A stretch of 64,000 bases of DNA from Amycolatopsis viridis (lineage in GTDB: Bacteria; Actinomycetota; Actinomycetes; Mycobacteriales; Pseudonocardiaceae), in the NCBI RefSeq assembly GCF_011758765.1, contig NZ_JAANOU010000001.1:2976001-3040000 (forward strand). Reading direction: 5' to 3'. Position numbers and translations under genes: made by a program. The notes under the pieces were generated by a model. The model was not told where the DNA came from. It worked only from the letters and a program-made list of their open reading frames with translations, and made no database searches. This document shows positions 7,973 to 15,975 of the stretch, in pieces (the stretch's first letter is position 1; each line of letters starts with the position of its first letter).

Positions 7973-8757
7973 GGACCCTGGAGCGGGCGCGGGCGGTGGT
8001 CACCGGAGCGGGCCGCGGGATCGGGCGTTCGATCGCGGTGCGGCTCGCCGCTGCGGGCGCATCGGTCGCCGTCGTGGACACCAACCCCGGAACCGACAGC
8101 AGCGACAGCACCGACAGCGCTGGCGGGGCGGTCGCGGGACCGGTGGTTCCGGAGATCGCCGCTCACGGCGTGGACGCCATGGCCCTGCGGTGCGACGTCA
8201 CCGATCCCGGGGCGGTCGAGGCCGCGGTGGGTGCGGTGATCGCCGCCTGGGGCGGGGTGGACGTGCTGGTCTGCAACGCCGGTGGCGGCACCGGTCCCAT
8301 CCACGGCAACCGGGCGTCCGAAGTGGAGCTCGCCGAGCTGGAGAAGGTGCTGCGGCTGAACCTGTTCGGCACCGTCCACTGCTGCCGCGCGGTCGCCGGG
8401 CCGATGCGGCGGCAGCGGCACGGCAGCATCGTGACGATGAGCTCGGTCAACGGGCTGGCGGCCACCGCGGACGGCGGTTACGCGCACTACGGCGTCGCCA
8501 AGGCCGCGGTCGTGCAGTACACCCGCTACCTGGCGCGCGACCTCGGGCCGCACGGCATCCGCGTCAACGCGGTCGCCCCGGGACCGATCCGCACGGCCCG
8601 CCTGCAGGCCCGGTACGCCGAGGCGGGCGAAGACCTCGCTGGCGCCGGTGAACCCGATGACGTCGCCGCCGTCGTGGAATTCCTGGCCGGGCCCGGCGCC
8701 CGGCACGTCAGCGGACAGGTCGTCACCGTCGACGGCGGCCTGCCCCACTACGCCTGA
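7969..8757 (+). CDS. Short-chain dehydrogenase/reductase
   Basis: This is a classical SDR of 262 residues with TGAGRGIG (12-19) for NAD(P) binding, NAG at 103-105, the active-site serine in TMSSVNG (158-159) and Y174-x3-K178. It most likely oxidises or reduces a secondary alcohol/ketone in the catabolic pathway. A Ser/Asp/Gly-rich stretch, DTNPGTDSSDSTDSAGG (37-53), extends the loop after the second beta strand. The acidic Asp at the end of that strand (VVDT) favours NAD over NADP. The ATG at 7969 overlaps the IclR stop by 4 bp. Confidence 0.88.
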   Translation: MRTLERARAVVTGAGRGIGRSIAVRLAAAGASVAVVDTNPGTDSSDSTDSAGGAVAGPVVPEIAAHGVDAMALRCDVTDPGAVEAAVGAVIAAWGGVDVLVCNAGGGTGPIHGNRASEVELAELEKVLRLNLFGTVHCCRAVAGPMRRQRHGSIVTMSSVNGLAATADGGYAHYGVAKAAVVQYTRYLARDLGPHGIRVNAVAPGPIRTARLQARYAEAGEDLAGAGEPDDVAAVVEFLAGPGARHVSGQVVTVDGGLPHYA

Positions 8758-8799
8758 ACCTCGATTTTCCCCTGTGCGAAAAGGAGAGTGGGTACCCCC

Positions 8800-9756
8800 A
8801 TGCCCGAAACAGCGGCACTGCTCGCCCATCTGGAGTCGATGCGGCGGATCCGGTCCTTCGAGGAGGAGGTGACCCGCCTGCGTGCGACCGGCGACATCGT
8901 CGGATCGGTCCACCTGTGCAACGGCCAGGAAGCGATCTACGTCGGCGCCTGCGCCGCGCTCGATCTCAGCCGCGACGCCGTGTTCCCCACCTACCGCGGT
9001 CACGGCTGGACGCTCGCCTGCGGAGCGCCGCCGCACGCGCTGTTCGCCGAGCTCCTCGGCCGCGCCACCGGGATCAACGGTGGCCGCGGCGGATCGGCCT
9101 ACCTCTCCGCGCCCGAGTACGGGATGTACGGGGAGAACTCGATCGTGGGTGCCGGCGCCCCGATCGCGGCGGGCGCCGCTCTGGCCGCCACCTTCGACGG
9201 ATCGGGCCGCGTGGCGCTCGCCGCGTTCGGGGACGGCGCGATGAACCAGGGCGCGGTGCACGAGGCGATGAACTTCGCCGCGGTCCGTGCGCTGCCCGTG
9301 ATCTTCCTCGTCGAGAACAACCACTACTCCGAACTCACCCCGATCGCCGACATGGTGCGCGTCGACCGGTTGTTCAAGCGGGCCTCCGCCTACGGGATGC
9401 CGGGCGCGCGCATCGACGGCAACGACCCGGAGGCGGTGCGCCAGGCCGTCGCGGAGGCCGTCCGCCGGGCTCGTTCCGGCGCGGGCCCGGTGCTGCTGGA
9501 GGCGATGACCCAGCGGATCGTCGGGCACTACATCGGCGACGCACAGCACTACCGGCCCTCCGGCGACCTGGACGCGGCGCTCGCCGCGGAACCGATCGGA
9601 CGGCTCGCCCGGGAGCTGCTCGGCCTCGGCGTCGCACAGTCCGAACTGGACGAACTCGAAGCGCGGGTGGCCCGCGAGATCGCCGATGCCTCCGCCCGCG
9701 CGCTGGCCGATCCCGTCGCCGACCCCACGACCGTTCTGGAGCACCTGTATGCCTGA
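8800..9756 (+). CDS. Thiamine-PP-dependent 2-oxo acid/acetoin dehydrogenase E1 alpha subunit
   Basis: The 318-residue protein holds the thiamine-diphosphate motif GDG (144-146) through ENN (172-174), with FGDGAMNQGAVHEAMNF between. It also has the E1 alpha landmark RGHGW near 66-70 and a GGRGGS phosphate loop. Paired with E1 beta, it decarboxylates a 2-oxo acid or cleaves an acetoin-like ketol to an enamine-ThDP intermediate. The ATG at 8800 was chosen over the GTG at 8788, which directly abuts the AAGGAGA box (8781-8787). No E2 lipoyl transferase or E3 gene follows, so the acyl acceptor must be encoded elsewhere or the reaction is non-oxidative. Confidence 0.85.
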   Translation: MPETAALLAHLESMRRIRSFEEEVTRLRATGDIVGSVHLCNGQEAIYVGACAALDLSRDAVFPTYRGHGWTLACGAPPHALFAELLGRATGINGGRGGSAYLSAPEYGMYGENSIVGAGAPIAAGAALAATFDGSGRVALAAFGDGAMNQGAVHEAMNFAAVRALPVIFLVENNHYSELTPIADMVRVDRLFKRASAYGMPGARIDGNDPEAVRQAVAEAVRRARSGAGPVLLEAMTQRIVGHYIGDAQHYRPSGDLDAALAAEPIGRLARELLGLGVAQSELDELEARVAREIADASARALADPVADPTTVLEHLYA

Positions 9757-10732
9757 GACGAAGAACCTGTCCTACGCCGAGTCGGTCAACGCGGCGCTGC
9801 GCCGCGCTCTCGCCGAACGCCCGGAGGCGCTGCTGTTCGGGGAGGACGTCGCCGCACCCGGCGGGGTGTTCGGCGTGACGAAGGGCCTGCGCAGGGAATT
9901 CGGCGACCGCGTGTTCGACACCCCGATCTCGGAATCGGCCATCCTCGGCGGCGCGGTCGGCGCCGCGATGTTCGGTCGCCGGCCGATCGCCGAGATCATG
10001 TGGGCCGACTTCTCCCTGGTCGCCCTGGACCAGCTCGTCAACCAGGCCGCCAACGTCCGCTACGTGTCCCGCGGGTCGCTGTCGGCGCCGCTGACCGTGC
10101 GCACCCAGCAGGGCAACGCGCCCGGGGCGTGCGCCCAGCACTCGCAGTCGCTGGAGGCGTTCTTCGCCCACGTGCCCGGGCTGCGGGTGTGCCTGCCCGC
10201 CACGCACCAGGACGCCTACGACCTGCTGCTGTCGGCGATCTGGTGCAACGACCCGGTGATCGTGATCGAGAACCGCACCCTGTACCACGCGGGCAAGCAG
10301 CAGGTCCAGCTCGGCGGGGACGTGCAGCCGGTGGGGGGTGCGGCGGTGCGGCGTCCGGGCCGCGACGTCACGGTGCTCACCTGGGGTGCGCTGCAGCACC
10401 GGGTGCTGGAGGCGGCCGGCCGGCTCGCCGGGGACGGGATCGAGGCCGAGGTGCTGGACGCCCGCTGGGTGCGCCCGCTCGACCTGGAGGCCGTGCTGGC
10501 AAGCGTGCGCCGCACCGGACGGCTGGTGGTCGCCCACGAAGCGCACACGGTCGGCGGGGTCGGTGGCGAGGTGCTCGCCGCCGTCGCCGAAGCCGGGCTG
10601 CCGCTGCGCTGCCCGCCGGTGCGGATCGGTGCGCCGGACACCCGCATCCCGGCCGCGCCGGGGCTCGCCGCGGCCGTCATCCCCTCCACCGAGGTGATCG
10701 CCGAGGCGATCACCAAGTCCGTCCGAGCCTAG
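9749..10732 (+). CDS. Thiamine-PP-dependent dehydrogenase E1 beta subunit
   Basis: This 327-residue partner of E1 alpha starts with ATG 8 bp inside the alpha gene and shows the E1 beta signatures: YAESVNAALR, LLFGEDVAAPGGVFGVTKGL, the DTPISESAILGGAVGAAM loop carrying the conserved glutamate that activates thiamine, and the AQHSQSLEAFFAHVPGL segment. The C-terminal transketolase domain includes TWGALQHRVLEAA and AHEAHTVGGVGGEV. Together the two subunits would form the usual alpha2beta2 E1. The short overlap implies translational coupling and one-to-one production. Confidence 0.85.
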   Translation: MPETKNLSYAESVNAALRRALAERPEALLFGEDVAAPGGVFGVTKGLRREFGDRVFDTPISESAILGGAVGAAMFGRRPIAEIMWADFSLVALDQLVNQAANVRYVSRGSLSAPLTVRTQQGNAPGACAQHSQSLEAFFAHVPGLRVCLPATHQDAYDLLLSAIWCNDPVIVIENRTLYHAGKQQVQLGGDVQPVGGAAVRRPGRDVTVLTWGALQHRVLEAAGRLAGDGIEAEVLDARWVRPLDLEAVLASVRRTGRLVVAHEAHTVGGVGGEVLAAVAEAGLPLRCPPVRIGAPDTRIPAAPGLAAAVIPSTEVIAEAITKSVRA

Positions 10733-10740
10733 GAGGATCC

Positions 10741-11547
10741 GTGACCGAACCCGTCGTCGCGATGCCCCCGTTCGCGCCGCTGTACGGCGTGGGCACCGAG
10801 ACCGTGCAGCTGCGCTGGCTCACCGTCGAGTACCGCACCGACCCGGAGGTGCTGGCACGGCTGCTGCCCGCTCCGCTGGCGCCGGCGCCGGATCCGCTCG
10901 TCGCCATCTGGGTGGCCGAGTTCCTCGGGGCCGGGTTCCACCTGCCCGACGGCACCGTCGAACAGCGGCCGCCGTACCTGCAGGCCGGGATCAGCGTGCA
11001 GTGCCGCCGCCAGGACGAGGTGGGCGCCTATCCGCTCACCTTCTTCATCGAGGGCCTCAACCACGGCACTCTCGGGCGGGAGATCTTCGGGCTGCCCAAG
11101 AAACAGGCCCGCGCGGTCACCCTCACCGAGGACGGTGACGAGGTGACCGGCCGTATCGTCACCGCCAACGACATCGAGATCGTCACCGTGCGGGCCCGGG
11201 CCGCCACGCCCGGCGCCGCGCTCGACCCGATCCCGGAGTGGTTCGGCCACCACTTCGCGCTGAAGCTGATCCCGAGCGCGGAGGGCACCGGCTACGACAT
11301 CAGCAGGCTGGTGCGCATCCCGTTCCGCACCTCCCGGCCGACCGGTGGGTGGGACGGCACAGCGGAGGTGACCGTGCGGCCGTCCGCCGCCGATCCCGTC
11401 CACCTGCTGCCGTGCCTCGAGGTCACCTCCGCCCGCTATGGCGGGATCCGCCTCGACATCGGTTTCGGCACCTATCTCGACCACGTCGACCACGTCCCCG
11501 TCGCGGGGACACCGGACTGGGGCAGCGTCGCCCCGTCAGGAAGGTGA
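10741..11547 (+). CDS. Acetoacetate decarboxylase (ADC)-superfamily enzyme
   Basis: The 268-residue protein contains GREIFGLPKKQA at about 112-123. By comparison with clostridial ADC, K120 would form the Schiff base and K121 would lower its pKa. An AGGAGG box lies 3 bp upstream of the GTG at 10741. Family members either decarboxylate beta-keto acids or, in the aldolase-dehydratase branch, condense pyruvate with aldehydes through the same lysine. It could act on a beta-keto acid made by the SDR, or supply or consume the E1 substrate. The exact reaction cannot be read from sequence. Confidence 0.8.
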   Translation: MTEPVVAMPPFAPLYGVGTETVQLRWLTVEYRTDPEVLARLLPAPLAPAPDPLVAIWVAEFLGAGFHLPDGTVEQRPPYLQAGISVQCRRQDEVGAYPLTFFIEGLNHGTLGREIFGLPKKQARAVTLTEDGDEVTGRIVTANDIEIVTVRARAATPGAALDPIPEWFGHHFALKLIPSAEGTGYDISRLVRIPFRTSRPTGGWDGTAEVTVRPSAADPVHLLPCLEVTSARYGGIRLDIGFGTYLDHVDHVPVAGTPDWGSVAPSGR

Positions 11548-11552
11548 ACACC

Positions 11553-12857
11553 ATGACCGTCCAGACCCAGCCGGCCACCGGCGCCCGGCACCGCATCACC
11601 TCGGTGCAGCGCAAGTCGATCGTGGCCGCCTGCATCGGCAACTTCATCGAGTGGTACGAGTTCGTCCTCTACGGGTACTTCGCGTCGACGATCGCGAAGC
11701 TGTTCTTCCCGGCCGGGGACCCGACGGCCGCGTTGCTGCTGACGTTCGCGCTCTTCGGGGTGAGTTTCGTGGTGCGACCGCTCGGCGGGGTGGTGTTCGG
11801 CTACATCGGCGACCGGCACGGCAGGCGCGCCGCGCTGTCGGCGATCATCCTGCTGATCTCGCTGGGCACCGCGCTGATGGCGCTCGTGCCGTCGTACGCG
11901 TCGATCGGTGTCGCCGCGCCGGTGCTCATCCTGGTGCTGCGGCTGGCGCAGGGCGTGTCGGCGGGCGGTGAGTGGACCGGTGCCGTGGCGTACGTGATCG
12001 AGACGGCACCGGCCGGCAGGCGGGCGTACTACGGCAGCTGGCAAACGATCACGATCGTGCTCGGCATGATGGTGGCGAGCCTGTCCGCGCTGCTGTTCAG
12101 CGAGGTGCTCCCGCCGGCCGCGCTGGAGTCGTGGGGCTGGCGGATCCCGTTCGTGGTCGCGCTGCCGCTGGGCCTGATCGGGCTGTACATGCGGTTGCGG
12201 CTGGACGAGACGCCCGAGTTCGCCCGGGTGGCCGCCACGGAGGGGCACGAACGGGCTCCGCTGCGCTCGACGCTGCGGCACGACTGGCGGTCGATCCTGC
12301 GCGTGGCCGGGCTGGTGTGCTCGCCGACCATGTGCACCTACGTGCTGCTGGTGTACGGCCCCACCTTCCTGGTGACCGAGCTGTCGGTGCCGCCGGCGCG
12401 GGCGAAGCTCGCCGGGTTCGGCGCGATGGTGGTCATGATGGTGCTGACCGTGGTGTTCGCCCGGGTGTGCGACCGGGTGGGGCGCAAGCCGTTCCTGATC
12501 GCCGGGGCCATCTGGGTGCTGGTGACCGCGCCGCTCGGGTTCCTGTTGCTGCACCGGTTGTCCTTCGGGTTCCTGGTGGGCGGTCTCGCCCTGGTGGTGA
12601 TCGGCGAGGCGATGATGCTGGCGCCGCAGCCGGCGATCTTCGCCGAGCTGTTCCCGACCGCCCGCCGGTACAGCGGGGTCGGCATCGGCTACAACATCGG
12701 CGTGGTGCTCTTCGGCGGCGCCGGGCCGCTGGTGGCCACCGCCGTCGTGGAGGCCACGCGAAGCACCTACGCACCCGCGGGTTACCTGATGTGCGGCGCG
12801 CTGATCAGCCTGGTCGCCGCGTTCGTCACCCCGGAGACCCTGCGCGCCCGCTCCTGA
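11553..12857 (+). CDS. MHS-family (metabolite:H+ symporter) MFS permease
   Basis: The 434-residue protein has about 12 hydrophobic segments. The MHS signature is present: NFIEWYEFVLYGYFAS at the first helix, GYIGDRHGRR in loop 2-3, and the second-half counterpart RVCDRVGRKP. These permeases import organic acids, betaines and aromatic acids with protons. As the last gene of the plus-strand operon (5 bp after the ADC-like gene, AGGAAGGTG as ribosome binding site), it probably takes up the pathway substrate. A strong hairpin follows at 12867. Confidence 0.88.
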   Translation: MTVQTQPATGARHRITSVQRKSIVAACIGNFIEWYEFVLYGYFASTIAKLFFPAGDPTAALLLTFALFGVSFVVRPLGGVVFGYIGDRHGRRAALSAIILLISLGTALMALVPSYASIGVAAPVLILVLRLAQGVSAGGEWTGAVAYVIETAPAGRRAYYGSWQTITIVLGMMVASLSALLFSEVLPPAALESWGWRIPFVVALPLGLIGLYMRLRLDETPEFARVAATEGHERAPLRSTLRHDWRSILRVAGLVCSPTMCTYVLLVYGPTFLVTELSVPPARAKLAGFGAMVVMMVLTVVFARVCDRVGRKPFLIAGAIWVLVTAPLGFLLLHRLSFGFLVGGLALVVIGEAMMLAPQPAIFAELFPTARRYSGVGIGYNIGVVLFGGAGPLVATAVVEATRSTYAPAGYLMCGALISLVAAFVTPETLRARS

Positions 12858-12866
12858 CCGCACAAC

Positions 12867-12901
12867 GCCGGGCACCGGCCGGCCGCGCGCCGGTGCCCGG
12901 C
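12867..12901 (+). terminator. Hairpin terminator of the catabolic operon
   Basis: GCCGGGCACCGGC (12867-12879) pairs perfectly with GCCGGTGCCCGGC (12889-12901) across a 9-nt loop, 10 bp after the permease stop. There is no T-tract, as is common in actinomycetes. Part of this sequence recurs at 14907-14942. Confidence 0.65.
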
Positions 12902-13005
12902 ATTCGCCGTACCCCCGCCGTCGAACAGATGCAGAAGCCCATGTTCATCGTGATCACGGCCGGGCAGCGCGGTTCGCTACGAGGCGACCGTCCTCGTTGC
13001 CGCCC

Positions 13006-13548
13006 TCAACGAGTGGTTCTGACGTACCGATTCGACGACAACTCGAACACCCGCACTCGCCGGCCGCCGGTGGGATTGACGGTCTCGCCGACCGGATGCA
13101 TCCCCAGTTTGGTCGTGATCCGTTCGGAGGCGTCGTTGCCCACTTGGATGATGCTGACGATCCGCTCCAGCCCTCGCTCTTCGAACCCGAACCGTGCAGC
13201 GGCCGCAGCGGCCTCGGTGGCCAAGCCCTGCCCCCAGTGCGACCGTCCCAGCCGCCAACCGATCTCGACCGCCGGCAGTACCTCCGGCAAGTAGGCGGGC
13301 ACCGAAAGGCCGGTGAACCCGGCCAGCTCGCCGGTGGACCTGATCTCCACGGCGAACAGGCCGAAGCCCTGTGACTCCCATTCGCTCTCCCACGCCAGGA
13401 TCCCGTCGCGAGTTTGCTTCTCGTCACGGACACTGCCGTCGCGGATCCACCGCATGACCTCGGGATCGGCATTGACGGCAGCCATGGGCGCAACGTCTTC
13501 CTCGCGCCAGCGACGCAGGATCAACCGGGGAGTCTCCAGCGTGACCAT
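13006..13548 (-). CDS. GNAT-family (RimJ/RimL-type) N-acetyltransferase
   Basis: The 180-residue protein begins with the RimJ/RimL-like LETPRLILRRWREEDVAPM. It has a V-E-I-G-W-R-L strand followed by the acetyl-CoA-binding motif SHWGQGLATEAAAAAARFGFEE and the N-D-A-S-E-R...KLGM segment. It transfers acetyl from acetyl-CoA to an amine; the acceptor is unknown, with ribosomal or small-molecule amines both possible. The ATG at 13548 gives the canonical family start; an upstream extension to 13590 lacks homology. It stands alone. Confidence 0.8.
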   Translation of the reverse strand: MVTLETPRLILRRWREEDVAPMAAVNADPEVMRWIRDGSVRDEKQTRDGILAWESEWESQGFGLFAVEIRSTGELAGFTGLSVPAYLPEVLPAVEIGWRLGRSHWGQGLATEAAAAAARFGFEERGLERIVSIIQVGNDASERITTKLGMHPVGETVNPTGGRRVRVFELSSNRYVRTTR

Positions 13549-13587
13549 CCGATCATTCTGGATGACAACGGGCTCCCTGCCATCCTG

Positions 13588-13613
13588 CACTTGGCACCTT
13601 CACTTGGCACCTT
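13588..13613. repeat. Two perfect tandem 13-mers
   Basis: CACTTGGCACCTT occurs twice in direct succession (13588-13600 and 13601-13613), upstream of the acetyltransferase gene. TTGGCAC spaced by 13 bp could be a regulatory direct repeat or a replication-slippage product. Confidence 0.5.
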
Positions 13614-13751
13614 CGAAACCCCCGAAGCGCCACACGGCTGGGCATGGCCCGCGTCGGATTCCGCACGTGCCGGTGTGCGACCCGGATGACGCCAGCGACC
13701 AGCGGTCGCGGAACGTAGGAAATCCCGTGGCCCGCCGCAAGAGTGAGGTCG

Positions 13752-14705
13752 TCAGGGCAGCAGGATGACTTTGCCGAACTTGCCCGGGCCGGCCAGGCGG
13801 GCGTAGGCGTCAGCGAACTGGTCGAGTGGGAAGGCCGCGTCGATGGGTACCCGCAACCTCCCCTGCGCCAGCAAGGGCACCACGGACGTCCGGACGGTGT
13901 CGGCGAGGAGCGCCTTCTCGGCGTGTGAGCGCCCGCGGATGGTGGTGCCGATCAGCTGGGCGCGCGCGAGCATGAGATCGAACATTCGCAGCGGCGCCGT
14001 GGTGCCGGCCTGGACCCCGACGACGAGGACCTTGCCCCGGCTGCGGAGCAAGGCGACCCGCTGCAGGCAGTCCTGTCCGCCGACCAGTTCCACGATCACG
14101 TCGTACGGTGCGTGCGCGGTTTCCTGGTCGGGGGTTACGACGTCGATCCGGCCATCCGGGGCGAGTGCCTTCACGCGGTCATGGAGTTCGGGCCGGCGCA
14201 CGCTGGCCACGGTGTGCGCGCCGGAGACCGCGGAGACCTGCACCATGGCCGTGCCCACCCCGCCCGCCGCGCCGCTGACCAGCACCCGGTCGCCGGCGCG
14301 GATCCCGGCCTGGGTGACCAGGGCGTCCCAGGCGGTGCTGAACGCCTCCGGGAAACCGGCGGCCTCCTGCCAGGGCAAACCGTCCGGCACCGGCAGCAGA
14401 AGATCGGCGGGGATGGCGATCCGCTCGGCGTGGCCGCCACCCCCGACCAGTGCCATCACCCGGTCTCCCGGTACGACCCCCGTGACCCCGGATCCGACCT
14501 GCTCGACCTCGCCGGCGACCTCCAGGCCGGGCACGTCGGCCGGCCACCCCGGTGGCGCCGGGTAGTCCCCCCGTGCCTGCTGCAGGTCAGCGGCGTTGAG
14601 TCCAGCGGCCCGCACCCGGACGACCACGGCCCCCGGTCCAGCGACCGGCTCTGGACGCTGCTCCAGCTGGAAGGTCTGTCGGGAATTGATCACTACGGTT
14701 CGCAT
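13752..14705 (-). CDS. NADPH:quinone oxidoreductase-like MDR protein
   Basis: At 317 residues this matches the PIG3/quinone-reductase branch of the MDR superfamily. Landmarks are an N-terminal GroES-like domain with VRVRAAGLNAADLQQARGDYP, the substrate-side LPWQEAAGFPEAFSTAWDAL segment and the cofactor turn SGAAGGVGTAMVQ. It lacks zinc ligands, so it probably reduces quinones or alpha,beta-unsaturated carbonyls with NADPH. No regulator gene is attached. It is one of four MDR paralogues in the window (others near 1916, 42673 and 51377). The region upstream of its start carries the MHS relic. Confidence 0.85.
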   Translation of the reverse strand: MRTVVINSRQTFQLEQRPEPVAGPGAVVVRVRAAGLNAADLQQARGDYPAPPGWPADVPGLEVAGEVEQVGSGVTGVVPGDRVMALVGGGGHAERIAIPADLLLPVPDGLPWQEAAGFPEAFSTAWDALVTQAGIRAGDRVLVSGAAGGVGTAMVQVSAVSGAHTVASVRRPELHDRVKALAPDGRIDVVTPDQETAHAPYDVIVELVGGQDCLQRVALLRSRGKVLVVGVQAGTTAPLRMFDLMLARAQLIGTTIRGRSHAEKALLADTVRTSVVPLLAQGRLRVPIDAAFPLDQFADAYARLAGPGKFGKVILLP

Positions 14706-14853
14706 GATCGCAATGTAGGCCCGCGGTGAGGCTGCCTGCGCCGGTGGTGGTCCACAGATCGCCCGTGGTGTCGATCACGAACGCCCACCAACTCGACAGG
14801 CAGTGGGCCAGGCGCCGATCGCACCGGGGGTACGGGCTCGCGGGACCGAGCGG

Positions 14854-14942
14854 GTGTTCGCGCGGCTGCGCGACCGCGTGGGCCGCAAGCCGTGCCTGAT
14901 CGCCGGCGGCCGGCCGCGCGCCGGTGCCCGGCATCCGTCGTA
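14854..14942 (+). pseudogene. Deleted relic of an MHS permease gene plus its terminator
   Basis: Bases 14854-14906 match 12453-12505 inside the MHS permease gene at 47 of 53 positions and would encode VFARLRDRVGRKPCLIAG. Bases 14907-14942 then match 12876-12911, the terminator region downstream of that gene, at 34 of 36. The two segments are contiguous here but lie 370 bp apart in the intact copy. This is what remains of a second, paralogous permease gene after an internal deletion. No start or long frame survives. Confidence 0.7.
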
Positions 14943-14986
14943 CGCTGCGGGTAACGTCCGGGCAGGACCGTGGACGGGGGTGACGG

Positions 14987-15217
14987 GTGCGGGCGAAGGA
15001 TCAGCTCAGCCTCTTCGAGGCGCTGCCGTGGTTCGTGCCCGACGTGCCGGCGCCCTTTGCCGACGAGCGGCGAGCGCACCTGTTCGCCGATGAGCAGCCG
15101 TACCTGGGTTACCGGATCGCGCGCTGCGGCGAGCGCCGCCGCATCTGGACGGCGATCGAGCACGTGCCCGGTGGGGCTGCGGTTCCGCGCTGCGCCGACT
15201 GTCTCGCGGTGTCCTGA
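14987..15217 (+). CDS. Small protein of unknown function
   Basis: The frame encodes 76 residues beginning MRAKDQLSLFEALPWFVPDVPAPF. It contains RIARCGERRRIW and a C-terminal CADCLAVS, so there are three cysteines but no complete zinc knuckle. A purine-rich GGGGGTGACG precedes the GTG at 14987. Codon use looks like genuine high-GC coding sequence, and it lies 45 bp upstream of the TRIC-like gene in the same direction. I do not recognise the family. Confidence 0.5.
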   Translation: MRAKDQLSLFEALPWFVPDVPAPFADERRAHLFADEQPYLGYRIARCGERRRIWTAIEHVPGGAAVPRCADCLAVS

Positions 15218-15262
15218 TCGTCCGTCCACTGCGGAGTCCCCGGGCGGTTTAAGGTGCCCGGT

Positions 15263-15970
15263 ATGGCGAGTGGGACAGCGGTCGAAACGATCAACCAGAT
15301 CACGCGCTACCTCGACCTGGCGGGTGTGTTCGCCTGCGCGATCCTCGGTGGCGCGGTGGCCCGCAGCGAGCGGCTGGACCTGTTCGGGTTCCTCGTCGTG
15401 GGCAGCGTGTCCGGCCTGGGCGGCGGGGTCATCCGGGACACGCTGCTGCAGCACGGCACTCCCGTCGCCCTGACCGACTACGCCTACCTGCCCACGGCGC
15501 TGGCGGGTGCGCTGCTGTCGTTCGTGATCTCGATCAGCGAAAGCGCGTGGGACAAGTTGTTCACCGCGCTGGACGCGGCGGTCATCGGGTTCTGGGCGGT
15601 GACCGGGGCGCAGAAGACGCTGGCCACCGGCCTGGGCTGGTTGCCGGCGATCCTGCTGGGCACCACCACCGCGGTCGGCGGCGGGGCCCTGCGTGACGTC
15701 CTGCTGCGCCGGGTGCCGGCCGTGTTCGGCGGCAACGCCCTATATGGGACGGTGGCCGCCGCAGTGGCGGCGACCATGGTGGTCTGCAACTACCTGGGCG
15801 CGCCGCTGGTGGGGCTCGTTGCGGGGATCGTCGGGGCGCTGCTCTTCCGGGTCGCGGCGGTCAAGTTCGGCTGGAACCTGCCCAACGGCCTGGAGTGGCA
15901 ACCGCACTCGCGGCTCGCCAGCGCGTGGCGCAGCCGGCGCCGGCGCCGCAACGCGCGCGCGGGCCGGTAA
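15263..15970 (+). CDS. TRIC/YadS-family (UPF0126) membrane channel
   Basis: The 235-residue protein is built of about seven hydrophobic helices arranged as two homologous halves. Each half has the family glycine motif: GSVSGLGGGVIRDTLL near 54-69 and TTTAVGGGALRDVLLRRVP further on. Bacterial TRIC homologues form trimeric monovalent-cation channels, and some paralogues are linked to glycine transport. The ATG at 15263 was preferred over the GTG at 15254 because AAGGTG (15251-15256) is 6 bp upstream. The tail is very Arg-rich (SRRRRRNARAGR), consistent with a cytoplasmic C-terminus. Confidence 0.85.
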   Translation: MASGTAVETINQITRYLDLAGVFACAILGGAVARSERLDLFGFLVVGSVSGLGGGVIRDTLLQHGTPVALTDYAYLPTALAGALLSFVISISESAWDKLFTALDAAVIGFWAVTGAQKTLATGLGWLPAILLGTTTAVGGGALRDVLLRRVPAVFGGNALYGTVAAAVAATMVVCNYLGAPLVGLVAGIVGALLFRVAAVKFGWNLPNGLEWQPHSRLASAWRSRRRRRNARAGR

Positions 15971-15975
15971 CGCGG

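Noticed and set aside
8788-8799. GTG start for E1 alpha at 8788
   Set aside because: It touches the AAGGAGA box, leaving no spacing; ATG 8800 is better placed.
13588-13613. CRISPR-like repeat
   Set aside because: There are only two 13-bp copies with no spacer, so it is a simple tandem duplication.
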